A stretch of DNA of 64,000 bases from Mycobacterium sp. E3251. Its GTDB lineage: Bacteria > Actinomycetota > Actinomycetes > Mycobacteriales > Mycobacteriaceae. The position numbers and the translations under genes were made by a program. The stretch covers positions 1-64,000 of the forward strand of contig NZ_LZJF01000034.1 in the NCBI RefSeq assembly GCF_001666835.1. The letters are read 5' to 3'. Below the pieces are notes generated by a model. It ran no database searches, was not told where the DNA came from, and was given only the letters and a program-made list of their open reading frames with translations. Shown here piece by piece: positions 46,701 to 56,187 of the stretch; positions within the stretch are counted from its first letter, which is position 1, and each line of letters starts with the position of its first letter.

Positions 46701-49700
46701 TCGACGGCGACCGAGTGGTGTTGAGTGTCCCGGTGTCGGGCATCTGGATCGACATCCCGTTCACGTTGCCTCCCAACACGATTGACGGTGGCACTCCCGT
46801 GGTGTCCACCGAAGATGCCGCGACCGCCATGCGCGCGGTGCTGGCCATCGCCGCCGGAGTCGACGGGCCGGAATTCCTGCCCGCGGTCGTCGACGGGACC
46901 GCCACCGTGGCGGTTGACTGGGACCCCGAGCGGGTCGCCGACCACACCGGGGTCACCGCCACCTTCGGCGAGCCGTTGGCGCCCGGTCTCACCACCGTGC
47001 CCGACGCGCTGGTCGGGCTGTGCTGGCCCGCGGTCTTCGCGGCGATCGGCTCGGCGGTCACCGACGCCGGCGTCCCGGTCGTGGAGGGTCTGCTGAGTCT
47101 GGTCCACCTCGACCACGCAGCCCACGTCATGGGCGCGCTGCCCAAGGCCGCGGCCGAATTGACCGTCACCGCAACGGCTTCGCCGGCTATCGACACGGAC
47201 GTGGGCCGCGTCGTCCGCGTCGCGGTGACGATCGCCGACGCCCACGGCGCCACGATCGCCACCCTCGACGAGCGGTTCGCCATCCTTGGCCGCACGGGCG
47301 CGGCCGAACTCACCGAGCCGGTGCGCGCCGGCGGCGCGGTGTCGGAAAACGCGACCGACACCCCGCGCCGCCGCCGCCGCGACGTCCGGTTGACCGCCCC
47401 GGTCGACATGCGACCGTTCGCCGTGGTCTCCGGTGACCACAACCCGATCCACACCGACCGGGCCGCCGCCCTGCTGGCCGGCCTGGAATCGCCCATCGTG
47501 CACGGCATGTGGTTGTCGGCGGCCGCGCAGCACGCGGTGACCGCCACCGACGGACAGGCCCGGCCGCCGGCCCGGCTGGTCGGCTGGACCGCGCGGTTCC
47601 TCGGCATGGTGCGCCCCGGTGACGAGGTCGACTTCCGCGTCGAGCGCGTCGGAATCGACCAGGGCGCAGAGGTTTTGGATGTCTCCGCCCGCATAGGATC
47701 CGACCTGGTGATGTCGGCGACGGCCCGACTGGCCTCCCCGCACACGGTGTATGCCTTCCCCGGCCAGGGGATTCAACACAAGGGCATGGGCATGGATGTG
47801 CGCGCCCGGTCCAAGGCCGCCCGCAAAGTGTGGGACAAAGCCGACAAGTTCACCCGCGACACGCTTGGCTTCTCGGTGCTGCACGTGGTGCGCGACAACC
47901 CGACCAGCATCATCGCCAGCGGCGTGCACTACAACCATCCCGAGGGCGTGCTGTACCTGACGCAGTTCACCCAGGTCGCGATGGCGACCGTGGCGGCGGC
48001 GCAGGTCGCCGAGATGCGCGAGCAGGGTGCGTTCGTCGAAGATGCCATTGCCTGCGGCCACTCCGTCGGGGAGTACACCGCGCTGGCCTGCGTCACCGGC
48101 ATCTACGAACTGGAAGCGTTGCTGGAGACGGTTTTCCACCGCGGCTCCAAGATGCATGACATCGTGCCGCGCGACGAGCTGGGCCGTTCCAACTACCGGC
48201 TGGCGGCGATCCGGCCGTCGCAGATCGACCTGCCGGATGACGAGGTGCCCGCGTTCGTCGCCGAAATCGCCGACCGCACCGGGGAATTCCTGGAGATCGT
48301 GAACTTCAACCTGCGTGGTTCGCAGTATGCGATCGCGGGCACGGTACGCGGTCTGGAAGAGCTGGAAGCCGAGGTCGAGCGCCGTCGCGAGCAAACCGGC
48401 GGCAAGCGTTCCTTCATCCTGGTGCCCGGCATCGACGTGCCGTTCCACTCGCGGGTGCTGCGCGTCGGGGTGGCCGAATTCCGCCGCTCGCTCGAGCGCG
48501 TCATGCCGAGGGACAAGAATCCCGACGTCATCATCGGGCGCTACATTCCCAACCTGGTGCCACGCCCGTTCACCTTGGGCCGCGATTTCATCCAGGAGAT
48601 CCGTGACCTGGTGCCCGCCGAGCCGCTCGACGAGATCCTCGCCGACTACGACACCTGGCTGGCAGAGCGCCGCAACGACATGGCGCGCATCGTCTTGATC
48701 GAGCTGCTGGCATGGCAGTTCGCCAGCCCGGTGCGCTGGATCGAGACCCAGGATCTCCTCTTCACCGAAGAGGCCGCGGGCGGTCTGGGCGTGGAGCGGT
48801 TCGTCGAGATCGGCGTCAAGTCAGCGCCGACCGTCGCCGGATTGGCCACCAACACCCTCAAGCTTCCCGAATATGCCCACAGCACAGTGGAAGTGCTCAA
48901 CGCCGAGCGCGACGCCGCGGTGCTGTTCGCCACCGACACCGACCCCGAGCCGGAGCCCGACGCCGACGAGCCGGCCGCCGAGGCGGCCGAGGGGGCGACC
49001 TCCGTGGAGGCCGCGCCGGCCGCACCGGCACCCGCTGCCGCGTCGTCGGGCCCCCGTCCCGACGACATCGGGTTCGACGCCGCCGACGCCACCCTGGCGT
49101 TGATCGCGCTGTCGGCCAAGATGCGCATCGACCAGATCGAGGAACTGGACTCCATCGAGTCCATCACCGACGGTGCGTCGTCGCGGCGCAACCAGCTGCT
49201 GGTGGACCTCGGTTCGGAGTTGAACCTGGGCGCCATCGACGGCGCCGCCGAGGCCGACCTGGCCGGCCTGCGGTCGCAGGTGACCAAGCTCGCGCGCACG
49301 TACAAGCCTTTCGGCCCAGTGCTTTCCGACGCGATCAACGACCAGCTGCGCACGGTGCTCGGACCCTCGGGCAAGCGGCCCGGCGCCATCGCCGAGCGGG
49401 TCAAGAAGACGTGGGAGCTCGGCGACGGTTGGGCCAAGCACGTCACGGTCGAAGTGGCGCTGGGGACCCGCGAGGGCACCAGCGTGCGCGGCGGCGCCAT
49501 GGGCCACCTGCACGAGGGTGCGCTGGCCGATGCCGCCTCGGTCGACAAGGTCATCGACGCCGCGGTCACCTCCGTCGCCGCGCGCCGGGGCATCTCGGTG
49601 GCGCTGCCATCATCGGGTGGCGGCGGCGGCGCGACCGTCGACGCGGCCGCGTTGAGCGAATTCACCGATCAGATCACCGGTCGCGACGGGGTGCTCGCTT

Positions 49701-52700
49701 CGGCGGCCCGCCTGATCCTGGGCCAGCTGGGCCACGACGACCCGGTCAGTGCGGCGCCGGCGGCCACCGACGCCGAGCTCATCGACCTGGTCACCGCCGA
49801 ACTCGGCGCGGACTGGCCCCGCCTGGTGGCGCCGGCTTTCGACGCCAAGAAGGCCGTCGTGTTCGACGACCGGTGGGCCAGCGCCCGGGAGGACCTGGTC
49901 AAACTCTGGCTGACCGACGAGGGTGACATCGACGCCCAGTGGAAGAGCCTGTCCGAAAGGTTCGAGGGCGCAGGCCATGTCGTCGCGACCCAGGCCACCT
50001 GGTGGCAGGGCAAATCGCTGGCCGCCGGTCGCCAGATTCACGCCTCGCTGTACGGCCGGATCGCGGCCGGCGCCGAGAACCCCGATCCCGGCCCCTACAG
50101 CAACGAAGTTGCCGTGGTGACAGGCGCTTCGAAGGGTTCGATCGCGGCGTCGGTCGTCGCGCGGCTGCTTGACGGCGGCGCGACCGTCATCGCCACGACG
50201 TCCAAGCTCGACGACGAGCGGCTGGCCTTCTACCGCGGGCTTTACCGCGACCACGCCCGATACGGTGCGGCGCTCTGGGTCGTCGCCGCCAACATGGCGT
50301 CCTACTCCGATATCGATGCCCTGGTCGAATGGATCGGCACGGAGCAGACCGAAAGCCTTGGGCCGCAATCCATTCACATCAAGGACGCGCAGACTCCCAC
50401 GCTGCTGTTCCCGTTCGCGGCGCCTCGCGTCGCGGGCGACCTGTCGGAGGCCGGGTCGCGCTCCGAGATGGAGATGAAGGTTCTGCTGTGGGCGGTGCAG
50501 CGGTTGATCGGCGGGCTGTCCAAGATCGGCGCCGAGCGCGACATCGCGTCGCGGCTGCACGTCGTGTTGCCCGGTTCGCCCAACCGCGGAATGTTCGGCG
50601 GGGACGGCGCGTACGGCGAGGCTAAGTCGGCCCTGGACGCACTGGTGAGCCGCTGGCACGCCGAGACCTCCTGGGCCGCCCGGGTCAGCCTGGCGCACGC
50701 GCTGATCGGCTGGACCCGCGGCACCGGGTTGATGGGCCACAACGACGCCATCGTCGAGGCCGTGGAGGAGGCCGGCGTCACCACCTACTCCACCGACGAG
50801 ATGGCGGCCATGCTGCTGGACCTCTGCGACGTCGAGTCGAAGGTCGCCGCGGCCGGCGCGCCGATCAAAGCGGACCTGACCGGCGGCCTCGCCGAGGCCA
50901 ACCTCGACATGGCCGAACTGGCCGCCAAGGCGCGCGAGCAGGCCACGTCGGGCGAGCAGGCCACGGACGACGCGGCGGCCGAAGGCACCATCGCCGCGCT
51001 GCCGTCGCCGCCGCGCGGCTTCACCCCGGCGCCACCCCCGGAGTGGGCCGACCTGGACGTCGACCCGGCCGACCTGGTGGTGATCGTCGGCGGCGCCGAG
51101 ATCGGCCCGTACGGCTCGTCGCGCACCCGATTCGAGATGGAGGTCGACAACGAACTCTCCGCCGCCGGCGTCCTGGAACTGGCCTGGACCACCGGACTGA
51201 TCCGCTGGGAGGACGACCCCCAACCGGGTTGGTACGACACGGAATCCGGCGACCTGGTGGATGAAGCCGAGCTGGTCGAGCGCTACCACGACACCGTCGT
51301 CGAGCGGGTCGGCATTCGCGAGTTCGTCGATGACGGCGCTATCGACCCCGATCACGCGTCGCCGTTGCTGGTGTCGGTGTTCCTGGACAAGGACTTCACC
51401 TTTGTCGTGTCGTCGGAGGCCGACGCTCGCGCGTTCGTCGAGTTCGATCCCGAGCACACGGTGGTGCGGCCGGTCCCCGATTCCAGCGATTGGCAGGTCA
51501 CGCGCAAGGCGGGCACCGAGATTCGCGTGCCGCGCAAGACGAAGCTGTCGCGGGTCGTCGGGGCGCAAATCCCCACCGGGTTCGACCCGACCGTGTACGG
51601 CATCAGCCAGGACATGGCCAGCTCCACCGACCGGGTGGCGCTGTGGAACATCGTCGCGACCGTCGACGCGTTCTTGTCTTCGGGATTCACCCCGACCGAG
51701 TTGATGCGGTGGGTGCACCCCGGCCTGGTGGCCAGCACCCAGGGCACCGGCATGGGCGGCATGACGTCGATGCAGACCATGTATCACGGCAACCTGCTGG
51801 GCCGGAACAAGCCGAACGACATCCTGCAGGAAGTGCTGCCGAATGTCGTTGCCGCGCACGTCATTCAGAGCTACGTCGGCAGTTACGGCGCGATGATCCA
51901 CCCGGTCGGTGCGTGCGCGACCGCGGCGGTGTCGGTCGAGGAGGGCGTCGACAAGATCCGCCTCGGCAAGGCCGAACTGGTGGTGGCCGGTGGTTTCGAC
52001 GACCTGACGCTGGAAGCGATCATCGGCTTCGGTGACATGGCGGCCACGGCCGACACCTCCATGATGCGCGGCCGCGGCATTGAGGACTCGAAGTTCTCCC
52101 GGCCCAACGATCGGCGCCGGCTCGGGTTCGTCGAGGCGCAGGGCGGCGGCACCATCCTGCTCGCCCGCGGCGACCTGGCCCTCAAGATGGGTCTGCCGGT
52201 GCTGGCCGTGGTGGCCTACGCGCAGTCGTTCGCCGACGGCGTGCACACCTCGATCCCGGCCCCGGGCCTGGGCGCCCTGGGCGCCGGCCGCGGCGGCAGG
52301 GAATCGGCGCTGGCACGCTCGCTGGCCAAGCTCGGCGTCGGCGCCGACGACATCGCCGTGATCTCCAAGCACGACACATCCACACTGGCCAACGATCCCA
52401 ACGAGACCGAGCTGCACGAGCGGCTGGCGGACTCGCTGGGCCGCTCCGAGGGCGCCCCGCTGTTCGTGGTGTCGCAGAAGAGCCTGACCGGCCACGCCAA
52501 GGGCGGCGCCGCGGTATTCCAGATGATGGGCCTGTGCCAGATGTTGCGCGACGGGGTGATCCCACCCAACCGCAGCCTGGATTGTGTCGACGACGAACTG
52601 GCCGGGTCGGCCCACTTCGTCTGGGTGCGCGAGACGCTGCGGCTCGGCGAGAAGTTCCCGCTCAAGGCGGGGATGCTGACCAGCCTCGGGTTCGGCCACG

Positions 52701-52975
52701 TCTCCGGACTCGTGGCGCTGGTGCACCCGCAGGCGTTCATCGCCTCGCTGGACGCCGATCAGCGCGCCGACTACCAGCGGCGTGCGGAGGCGCGGCTGCT
52801 GGCCGGTCAGCGCCGGTTGGCATCGGCCATCGCCGGCGGCGCGCCGATGTACGAGCGGCCGTCGGGTCGTCGCTTCGACCACGACGCACCGGAGAAGCGC
52901 CAGGAGGCGGCGATGCTGCTGAACCCGGCGTCGCGGCTGGGTGACGGCGAGGCGTACGAGGTCTCGGCCGGATGA
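43751..52975 (+). CDS. fas: Type I fatty acid synthase
   Basis: A 3074-residue multifunctional FAS-I. Domains in order: acetyltransferase (GHSQG near 147), enoyl reductase (LLAGMTPTTVDAKIVAAAA near 420), hotdog dehydratase (SGDHNPIHTD near 1227; IVHGMW), malonyl/palmitoyl transferase (YAFPGQG near 1335; CGHSVGEY near 1436), an Ala/Pro/Glu linker (1730-1770), ACP (EELDSIESITDGASSRR, about 1790-1810), ketoreductase (VVTGASKG near 2121) and ketosynthase (Cys in GACATAAVS near 2720; His in KHDTST and LTGHAKGG). It makes C16-C26 acyl-CoAs, also the starters for mycolate synthesis. GTG start with GAGGGAG upstream. acpS follows 31 bp later and should load its ACP. Confidence 0.99.
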   Translation: MTIHEHDEVSAERDPNAPHTAHALVDRLTAGEPYAVAFGGQGSAWLETLEELVSSAGIESDLATLAGEVELLLEPVAKELVVVRPIGFEPLSWVRALAAEDPVPSDKHLTSAAVSIPGVLLTQIAAVRALARQGMDLKTTPPVAVAGHSQGVLAVEALKAAGSRDAELLAMAQLIGAAGTLVARRRGISVLGDRPPMVSVTNADPERISRLLDEFAQDVRTVLPPVLSIRNGRRSVVITGTPEQLSRFELYCRQISEKEEADRKNKLRGGDVFSPVFDPVQVEVGFHTPRLADGIDIVGGWAEKVGLDVALARELTEAILVRRVDWVEEINRVHEAGARWILDLGPGDILTRLTAPVIRGLGVGIVPAATRGGQRNLFTVGAVPEVARAWSTYAPTVVRLPDGRVKLSTKFTRLTGRSPILLAGMTPTTVDAKIVAAAANAGHWAELAGGGQVTEEIFAGRVDELATLLEPGRTYQFNALFLDPYLWKLQVGGKRLVQKARQSGAAIDGLVISAGIPDLEDAVELIEELNDVGISHVVFKPGTVEQIRSVIRIATEVPTKPVIMHIEGGRAGGHHSWEDLDDLLLATYSELRSRPNITVCVGGGIGTPERAAEYLSGRWAQAYGFPLMPIDGILVGTAAMATKEATTSPSVKRMLVETQGTEQWVGAGKAVGGMASSRSQLGADIHEIDNSASRCGRLLDEVAGDAEAVAERRDEIIAAMANTAKPYFGDVADMTYLQWLQRYVELTIGEGNSTADTAAPGSPWLADTWRDRFQQMLQRAEARLHANDFGPIETLFDDLALLESPQQAIATLLAAYPDAETVQLHPADVPFFVTLCKTLGKPVNFVPVIDKDVRRWWRSDSLWQAHDARYDADQVCIIPGTAAVAGITRMDEPVGELLDRFEQTAVDEVLSSGGQPRPVASRRLGRPDVTGPLAVVLDATDVQWAGRTAINPVHRIADPADWLVHDGPESRRATHSFTGARLEVDGDRVVLSVPVSGIWIDIPFTLPPNTIDGGTPVVSTEDAATAMRAVLAIAAGVDGPEFLPAVVDGTATVAVDWDPERVADHTGVTATFGEPLAPGLTTVPDALVGLCWPAVFAAIGSAVTDAGVPVVEGLLSLVHLDHAAHVMGALPKAAAELTVTATASPAIDTDVGRVVRVAVTIADAHGATIATLDERFAILGRTGAAELTEPVRAGGAVSENATDTPRRRRRDVRLTAPVDMRPFAVVSGDHNPIHTDRAAALLAGLESPIVHGMWLSAAAQHAVTATDGQARPPARLVGWTARFLGMVRPGDEVDFRVERVGIDQGAEVLDVSARIGSDLVMSATARLASPHTVYAFPGQGIQHKGMGMDVRARSKAARKVWDKADKFTRDTLGFSVLHVVRDNPTSIIASGVHYNHPEGVLYLTQFTQVAMATVAAAQVAEMREQGAFVEDAIACGHSVGEYTALACVTGIYELEALLETVFHRGSKMHDIVPRDELGRSNYRLAAIRPSQIDLPDDEVPAFVAEIADRTGEFLEIVNFNLRGSQYAIAGTVRGLEELEAEVERRREQTGGKRSFILVPGIDVPFHSRVLRVGVAEFRRSLERVMPRDKNPDVIIGRYIPNLVPRPFTLGRDFIQEIRDLVPAEPLDEILADYDTWLAERRNDMARIVLIELLAWQFASPVRWIETQDLLFTEEAAGGLGVERFVEIGVKSAPTVAGLATNTLKLPEYAHSTVEVLNAERDAAVLFATDTDPEPEPDADEPAAEAAEGATSVEAAPAAPAPAAASSGPRPDDIGFDAADATLALIALSAKMRIDQIEELDSIESITDGASSRRNQLLVDLGSELNLGAIDGAAEADLAGLRSQVTKLARTYKPFGPVLSDAINDQLRTVLGPSGKRPGAIAERVKKTWELGDGWAKHVTVEVALGTREGTSVRGGAMGHLHEGALADAASVDKVIDAAVTSVAARRGISVALPSSGGGGGATVDAAALSEFTDQITGRDGVLASAARLILGQLGHDDPVSAAPAATDAELIDLVTAELGADWPRLVAPAFDAKKAVVFDDRWASAREDLVKLWLTDEGDIDAQWKSLSERFEGAGHVVATQATWWQGKSLAAGRQIHASLYGRIAAGAENPDPGPYSNEVAVVTGASKGSIAASVVARLLDGGATVIATTSKLDDERLAFYRGLYRDHARYGAALWVVAANMASYSDIDALVEWIGTEQTESLGPQSIHIKDAQTPTLLFPFAAPRVAGDLSEAGSRSEMEMKVLLWAVQRLIGGLSKIGAERDIASRLHVVLPGSPNRGMFGGDGAYGEAKSALDALVSRWHAETSWAARVSLAHALIGWTRGTGLMGHNDAIVEAVEEAGVTTYSTDEMAAMLLDLCDVESKVAAAGAPIKADLTGGLAEANLDMAELAAKAREQATSGEQATDDAAAEGTIAALPSPPRGFTPAPPPEWADLDVDPADLVVIVGGAEIGPYGSSRTRFEMEVDNELSAAGVLELAWTTGLIRWEDDPQPGWYDTESGDLVDEAELVERYHDTVVERVGIREFVDDGAIDPDHASPLLVSVFLDKDFTFVVSSEADARAFVEFDPEHTVVRPVPDSSDWQVTRKAGTEIRVPRKTKLSRVVGAQIPTGFDPTVYGISQDMASSTDRVALWNIVATVDAFLSSGFTPTELMRWVHPGLVASTQGTGMGGMTSMQTMYHGNLLGRNKPNDILQEVLPNVVAAHVIQSYVGSYGAMIHPVGACATAAVSVEEGVDKIRLGKAELVVAGGFDDLTLEAIIGFGDMAATADTSMMRGRGIEDSKFSRPNDRRRLGFVEAQGGGTILLARGDLALKMGLPVLAVVAYAQSFADGVHTSIPAPGLGALGAGRGGRESALARSLAKLGVGADDIAVISKHDTSTLANDPNETELHERLADSLGRSEGAPLFVVSQKSLTGHAKGGAAVFQMMGLCQMLRDGVIPPNRSLDCVDDELAGSAHFVWVRETLRLGEKFPLKAGMLTSLGFGHVSGLVALVHPQAFIASLDADQRADYQRRAEARLLAGQRRLASAIAGGAPMYERPSGRRFDHDAPEKRQEAAMLLNPASRLGDGEAYEVSAG

Positions 52976-53006
52976 CGTCTTCGACCGTCCGTTAGCCTGG
53001 CGACCC

Positions 53007-53405
53007 ATGGGAATTGTCGGTGTGGGGATCGACGTCGTCTCCATCCCTGATTTCGCCGAGCAGGTCGACCAGCCGGGAACCGTCTTCTCCGAGACATTCA
53101 CGCCGGGTGAGCGCCGAGACGCCTCGGACAAGAGTTCGTTCGCGGCGCGCCACCTGGCGGCCCGGTGGGCGGCGAAAGAGGCGGTGATCAAGGCCTGGTC
53201 GGGATCCCGCTTCGCGCAACGGCCCGTGCTGCCGGAGGACATCCACCGCGACATCGAGGTGGTCACCGACATGTGGGGGCGGCCCCGGGTGCGGTTGAGT
53301 GGCGACATCGCCAAACATCTGGCCGACGTGACGATTCACGTGTCGCTGACGCACGAGGGGGACACTGCGGCCGCGGTGGCGATCCTGGAGACGACCTCCG
53401 ACTAG
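53007..53405 (+). CDS. acpS: Holo-ACP synthase (4'-phosphopantetheinyl transferase)
   Basis: A 132-residue AcpS. GIGVD-like start MGIVGVGIDVVSIPDF carries a metal-binding Asp; WAAKEAVIKA is the PPTase motif (W/F-x3-K-E-x3-K). It transfers phosphopantetheine from CoA to a Ser of the FAS-I ACP and other type I/II carriers. Start ATG 53007, 31 bp after fas, matching the known fas-acpS operon of mycobacteria. Confidence 0.97.
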   Translation: MGIVGVGIDVVSIPDFAEQVDQPGTVFSETFTPGERRDASDKSSFAARHLAARWAAKEAVIKAWSGSRFAQRPVLPEDIHRDIEVVTDMWGRPRVRLSGDIAKHLADVTIHVSLTHEGDTAAAVAILETTSD

Positions 53406-53415
53406 CCTCGAGACC

Positions 53416-54741
53416 ATGAGCGATCTTGTCGAACGCGTCCGCGAGGTGTTGCCGTCGGTGCGCCGCGACCTCGACGACTTGGTGCGCATCGAATCGGTGT
53501 GGGCCGACCCGGCCCGGCGCGACCAGGTGCACCGCAGCGCGCGGGCAGTGGCGGACCTGTTGGCGCAGGCCGGATTTGGTGATGTGCGGATCGTCAGCGA
53601 GGACGGCGCCCCCGCGGTCATCGCACGGCATCCCGCACCGCCGGGCGCGCCGACCGTGCTGCTGTATGCCCACCACGACGTGCAGCCCGAAGGCGATGCC
53701 GGCCAGTGGGCGTCGCCGCCCTTCGAGCCCACCGAACGCCACGGGCGGCTCTACGGCCGCGGCAGCGCCGACGACAAGGCCGGCATTGCAACGCATTTGG
53801 CGGCGTTCCGGGCGCACGGCGGTCAACCGCCGGTCGGTGTGACCGTCTTCGTCGAGGGTGAAGAGGAATCCGGCTCGCCGTCGTTGGGCCGCTTGCTGGC
53901 TGCTCACCGCGACGCGCTGGCCGCCGACGTGATCGTCATCGCCGACTCGGACAATTGGAGCACCGACATTCCTGCGCTCACGGTTTCGCTGCGTGGCCTG
54001 GTCGACTGCGTCGTCGAGGTAGCCACGCTCGATCACGGCCTGCACTCCGGTATTTGGGGCGGCGTGGTCCCCGATGCGCTGAGCGTGCTGGTGCGGCTGC
54101 TGGCGAGCCTGCACGACGACGACGGCAACGTGGCCGTAGCCGGCCTGCACGAAAGTGCCGCCGCCGCGGTGGATTACCCGCCCGAACGGGTCCGCGCCGA
54201 TTCCGGGCTGCTGGACGGGGTGTCCGAGATCGGCTCGGGTTCGGCGCCCCAGCGGCTGTGGGCCAAGCCCGCGATCACCGTGATCGGCATCGACACCACG
54301 CCCATCGAGAAGGCGTCGAACACGCTGATTCCGCGGGCCCGCGCCAAGATCAGCATGCGGGTCGCGCCGGGCGGCGACGGCGAGGCGCACCTGGACGCGT
54401 TGACGTCGCATCTGCAAAAACATGTTCCGTGGGGCGCGCGGGTCAACATCACCCGCGGCGACATCGGCGAGCCCTACGCCATCGAGGCCAGCGGCCCGGT
54501 GTACGACGCGGCGCGGGCTGCGTTCCGGCAGGCGTGGGGGACCGAGCCCATCGACATGGGCATGGGCGGCTCGATCCCGTTCATCGCCGAGTTCGCCGAC
54601 GCGTTCCCACAAGCCAAGATCCTGGTCACCGGCGTCGAGGATCCCGGCACCCAGGCGCACAGCATCAACGAGAGTTTGCACCTGGGTGTGCTGGAACGCG
54701 CCGCCATAGCCGAGGCGCTGCTGCTGGCCAACCTGGCTTGA
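53416..54741 (+). CDS. M20-family metallopeptidase/dipeptidase (Rv2522c-like)
   Basis: A 441-residue M20 peptidase. Zinc motifs are YAHHDVQPEGD, GRGSADDKAGI and VEGEEESGSPS, with a later His in MGGSIPF and TQAHSINE. Lid domain about 180-330. No signal peptide. It starts 10 bp after acpS and is probably in the fas operon transcript, as in M. tuberculosis, although its substrate is unknown. Confidence 0.95.
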   Translation: MSDLVERVREVLPSVRRDLDDLVRIESVWADPARRDQVHRSARAVADLLAQAGFGDVRIVSEDGAPAVIARHPAPPGAPTVLLYAHHDVQPEGDAGQWASPPFEPTERHGRLYGRGSADDKAGIATHLAAFRAHGGQPPVGVTVFVEGEEESGSPSLGRLLAAHRDALAADVIVIADSDNWSTDIPALTVSLRGLVDCVVEVATLDHGLHSGIWGGVVPDALSVLVRLLASLHDDDGNVAVAGLHESAAAAVDYPPERVRADSGLLDGVSEIGSGSAPQRLWAKPAITVIGIDTTPIEKASNTLIPRARAKISMRVAPGGDGEAHLDALTSHLQKHVPWGARVNITRGDIGEPYAIEASGPVYDAARAAFRQAWGTEPIDMGMGGSIPFIAEFADAFPQAKILVTGVEDPGTQAHSINESLHLGVLERAAIAEALLLANLA

Positions 54742-54766
54742 CGACGGCCCCTACGGACGAACCGCT

Positions 54767-55270
54767 TCACCGTCGCTGGGCTACGGCGTTGTTGTTTCCC
54801 GTCTTTTCGATCTTCGGTGAGCCCGAGTGGTAGGTCACCGCGTTGTCGTCGCCGAAAACGTCGATGGTGTCGGCGCTGTCGGCGGCCACGTGGTTCCCGC
54901 TGCCGAAGATCTCGAGCCGTTCGCAGTGGCCGGTGACGGTGTAGGTGTTGTTGTCGCCGTCCAGCTTCAGGTCGCCGTTGTTGCAGTCGATCGTGTCCTT
55001 GGCGCCGCTATTGATCATCACCAGATTCCCCTGCACGGTGGTGCCGGCGTGACTCAAGAAAAATGCGACCGCCACCGCCGCCACGACCGCGCACATCCCG
55101 AGGATCAACTTTCCTCGCGGCGTATTCGCGAGTTTCGCCAGGTCGCCGAAATTGCCTGGGCCGCCGAACTGTCCGGCGCTGGACGCCTCGAACGGCTGCG
55201 GCGCGCCCGGCGACCTGCCCGAGCCGTGCTCAAGGTCGCGAATGTATTGCTCGGGGTCGTCCGCGTCCAC
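54767..55270 (-). CDS. Membrane-anchored DUF3060 protein
   Basis: About 167 residues. A cytosolic N-terminus starting DADDPEQYIRDLEHG (a usual opening for this mycobacterial family), one membrane helix (GKLILGMCAVVAAVAVAFFL) and a DUF3060 beta domain with repeated short strands (GDNNTYTVTGHCERLEIFGSG, GDDNAVTYHSG). GTG 55270 is chosen because the encoded sequence then begins like relatives; TTG 55306 would add 12 residues. Function unknown; probably surface exposed. Confidence 0.75.
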   Translation of the reverse strand: MDADDPEQYIRDLEHGSGRSPGAPQPFEASSAGQFGGPGNFGDLAKLANTPRGKLILGMCAVVAAVAVAFFLSHAGTTVQGNLVMINSGAKDTIDCNNGDLKLDGDNNTYTVTGHCERLEIFGSGNHVAADSADTIDVFGDDNAVTYHSGSPKIEKTGNNNAVAQRR

Positions 55271-55340
55271 GGCTAAATGATCCGCCTCGGCCCGCGCAGA
55301 GTGCAATGGTCGTCCCTGATCACCGGCGTCGGCCTGACCG

Positions 55341-55628
55341 TTACGGCCAGGGGAAGCCGGGTGACGGTGGGGGCACCTCGGACGGGTCAGCTTCCCGGAA
55401 GTGATACACCGGGCCCGACGGGGTGCTGTCAGTGGTCACCGCAAACCAATGACAAACACTCAGGTCGAAGCCGGGCGGTATCGGAACCGTGTATCCCCAT
55501 TTCTGGCCGGGGCAGTAATGCCAGTAGGACGGCGTAGCTTGGGCGGGCGCGGCCAAGCCCATGGTGGCCGCCACTACGGCGCCAGAAATCATCGCCGTCG
55601 CGATGATCCGCCCGAGTGGTGTATTCAT
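55341..55628 (-). CDS. Small secreted protein
   Basis: A 95-residue protein with a clear signal peptide (MNTPLGRIIATAMISGAVVA, cleavage after AQA) and a 65-residue mature part rich in Trp, Tyr and Pro with two Cys (WHYCPGQKWG, LSVCHWF) that may form one disulfide. AAGGATTCTGGA upstream of ATG 55628. Divergent from another secreted protein gene at 55813. Family not recognised. Confidence 0.75.
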   Translation of the reverse strand: MNTPLGRIIATAMISGAVVAATMGLAAPAQATPSYWHYCPGQKWGYTVPIPPGFDLSVCHWFAVTTDSTPSGPVYHFREADPSEVPPPSPGFPWP

Positions 55629-55812
55629 TCCAGAATCCTTTGCTGCCGATCGCGCCGTACGCTACGGCGAATCACTTGCGAAATTCTTGACGTTCGCTTG
55701 CGGCTACCGATCCCAACCTTCGTATTGGGCTCGGGGCTGCCGTGGTGTGAAGTTGCCGGGAGGCCACGACGAGTGCAAAGTACGGGTCAGCGGGGGCAGA
55801 AGGGAGCAACTG

Positions 55813-56169
55813 ATGAAGGCGCAGTTTTCCGCGGTCTCCGCACTAGTGGTCTCAGCGTCGCTGATGACCGCACCGGGTGCGGTCGCCGCGCCGGGCGATG
55901 CGGTCGTGTACACCGTGACCTCGGACGCCCCGTTGGCGGCGGTGTCCTACATAGACGCGACGGGCCAAATGCAGATTGTCACCAATCAGCCCGTGCCCTG
56001 GTCTCTTTCGTTCACCAGCAAGGACACCAGTTCCCCGGCGGTCCTGACCGTCGCGGCGAACCCAACCGGTCAAAAGACGACCTGCACGATCACCGTCAAC
56101 GGGTCGGTGAAGGACACCAAGACCACGACGGGCACGGGTGAAGCCGGCCTGGCACAGTGCGCCGCGTAA
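55813..56169 (+). CDS. Secreted MmpS-like C-terminal-domain protein
   Basis: A 118-residue protein with a signal peptide (AVSALVVSASLMTAPGAVAA) and a beta domain (VSYIDATGQMQIV, WSLSFTSKD, TCTITVNGSVKDTKTTTG, final Cys) like the periplasmic domain of MmpS proteins, but without the MmpS membrane anchor and without an mmpL neighbour. AGGGAGCAACTG before ATG 55813 supports the start. It may be a free MmpS-like binding or accessory protein (inference). Confidence 0.72.
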   Translation: MKAQFSAVSALVVSASLMTAPGAVAAPGDAVVYTVTSDAPLAAVSYIDATGQMQIVTNQPVPWSLSFTSKDTSSPAVLTVAANPTGQKTTCTITVNGSVKDTKTTTGTGEAGLAQCAA

Positions 56170-56187
56170 CCGAGTAACGCTGGCGGT

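Noticed and set aside
49610..53314. 1234-codon open frame on the minus strand
   Set aside because: It is antisense to fas, acpS and their motifs; long antisense frames are expected in high-GC DNA, and the translation is low-complexity Arg/Gly/Asp without domains.
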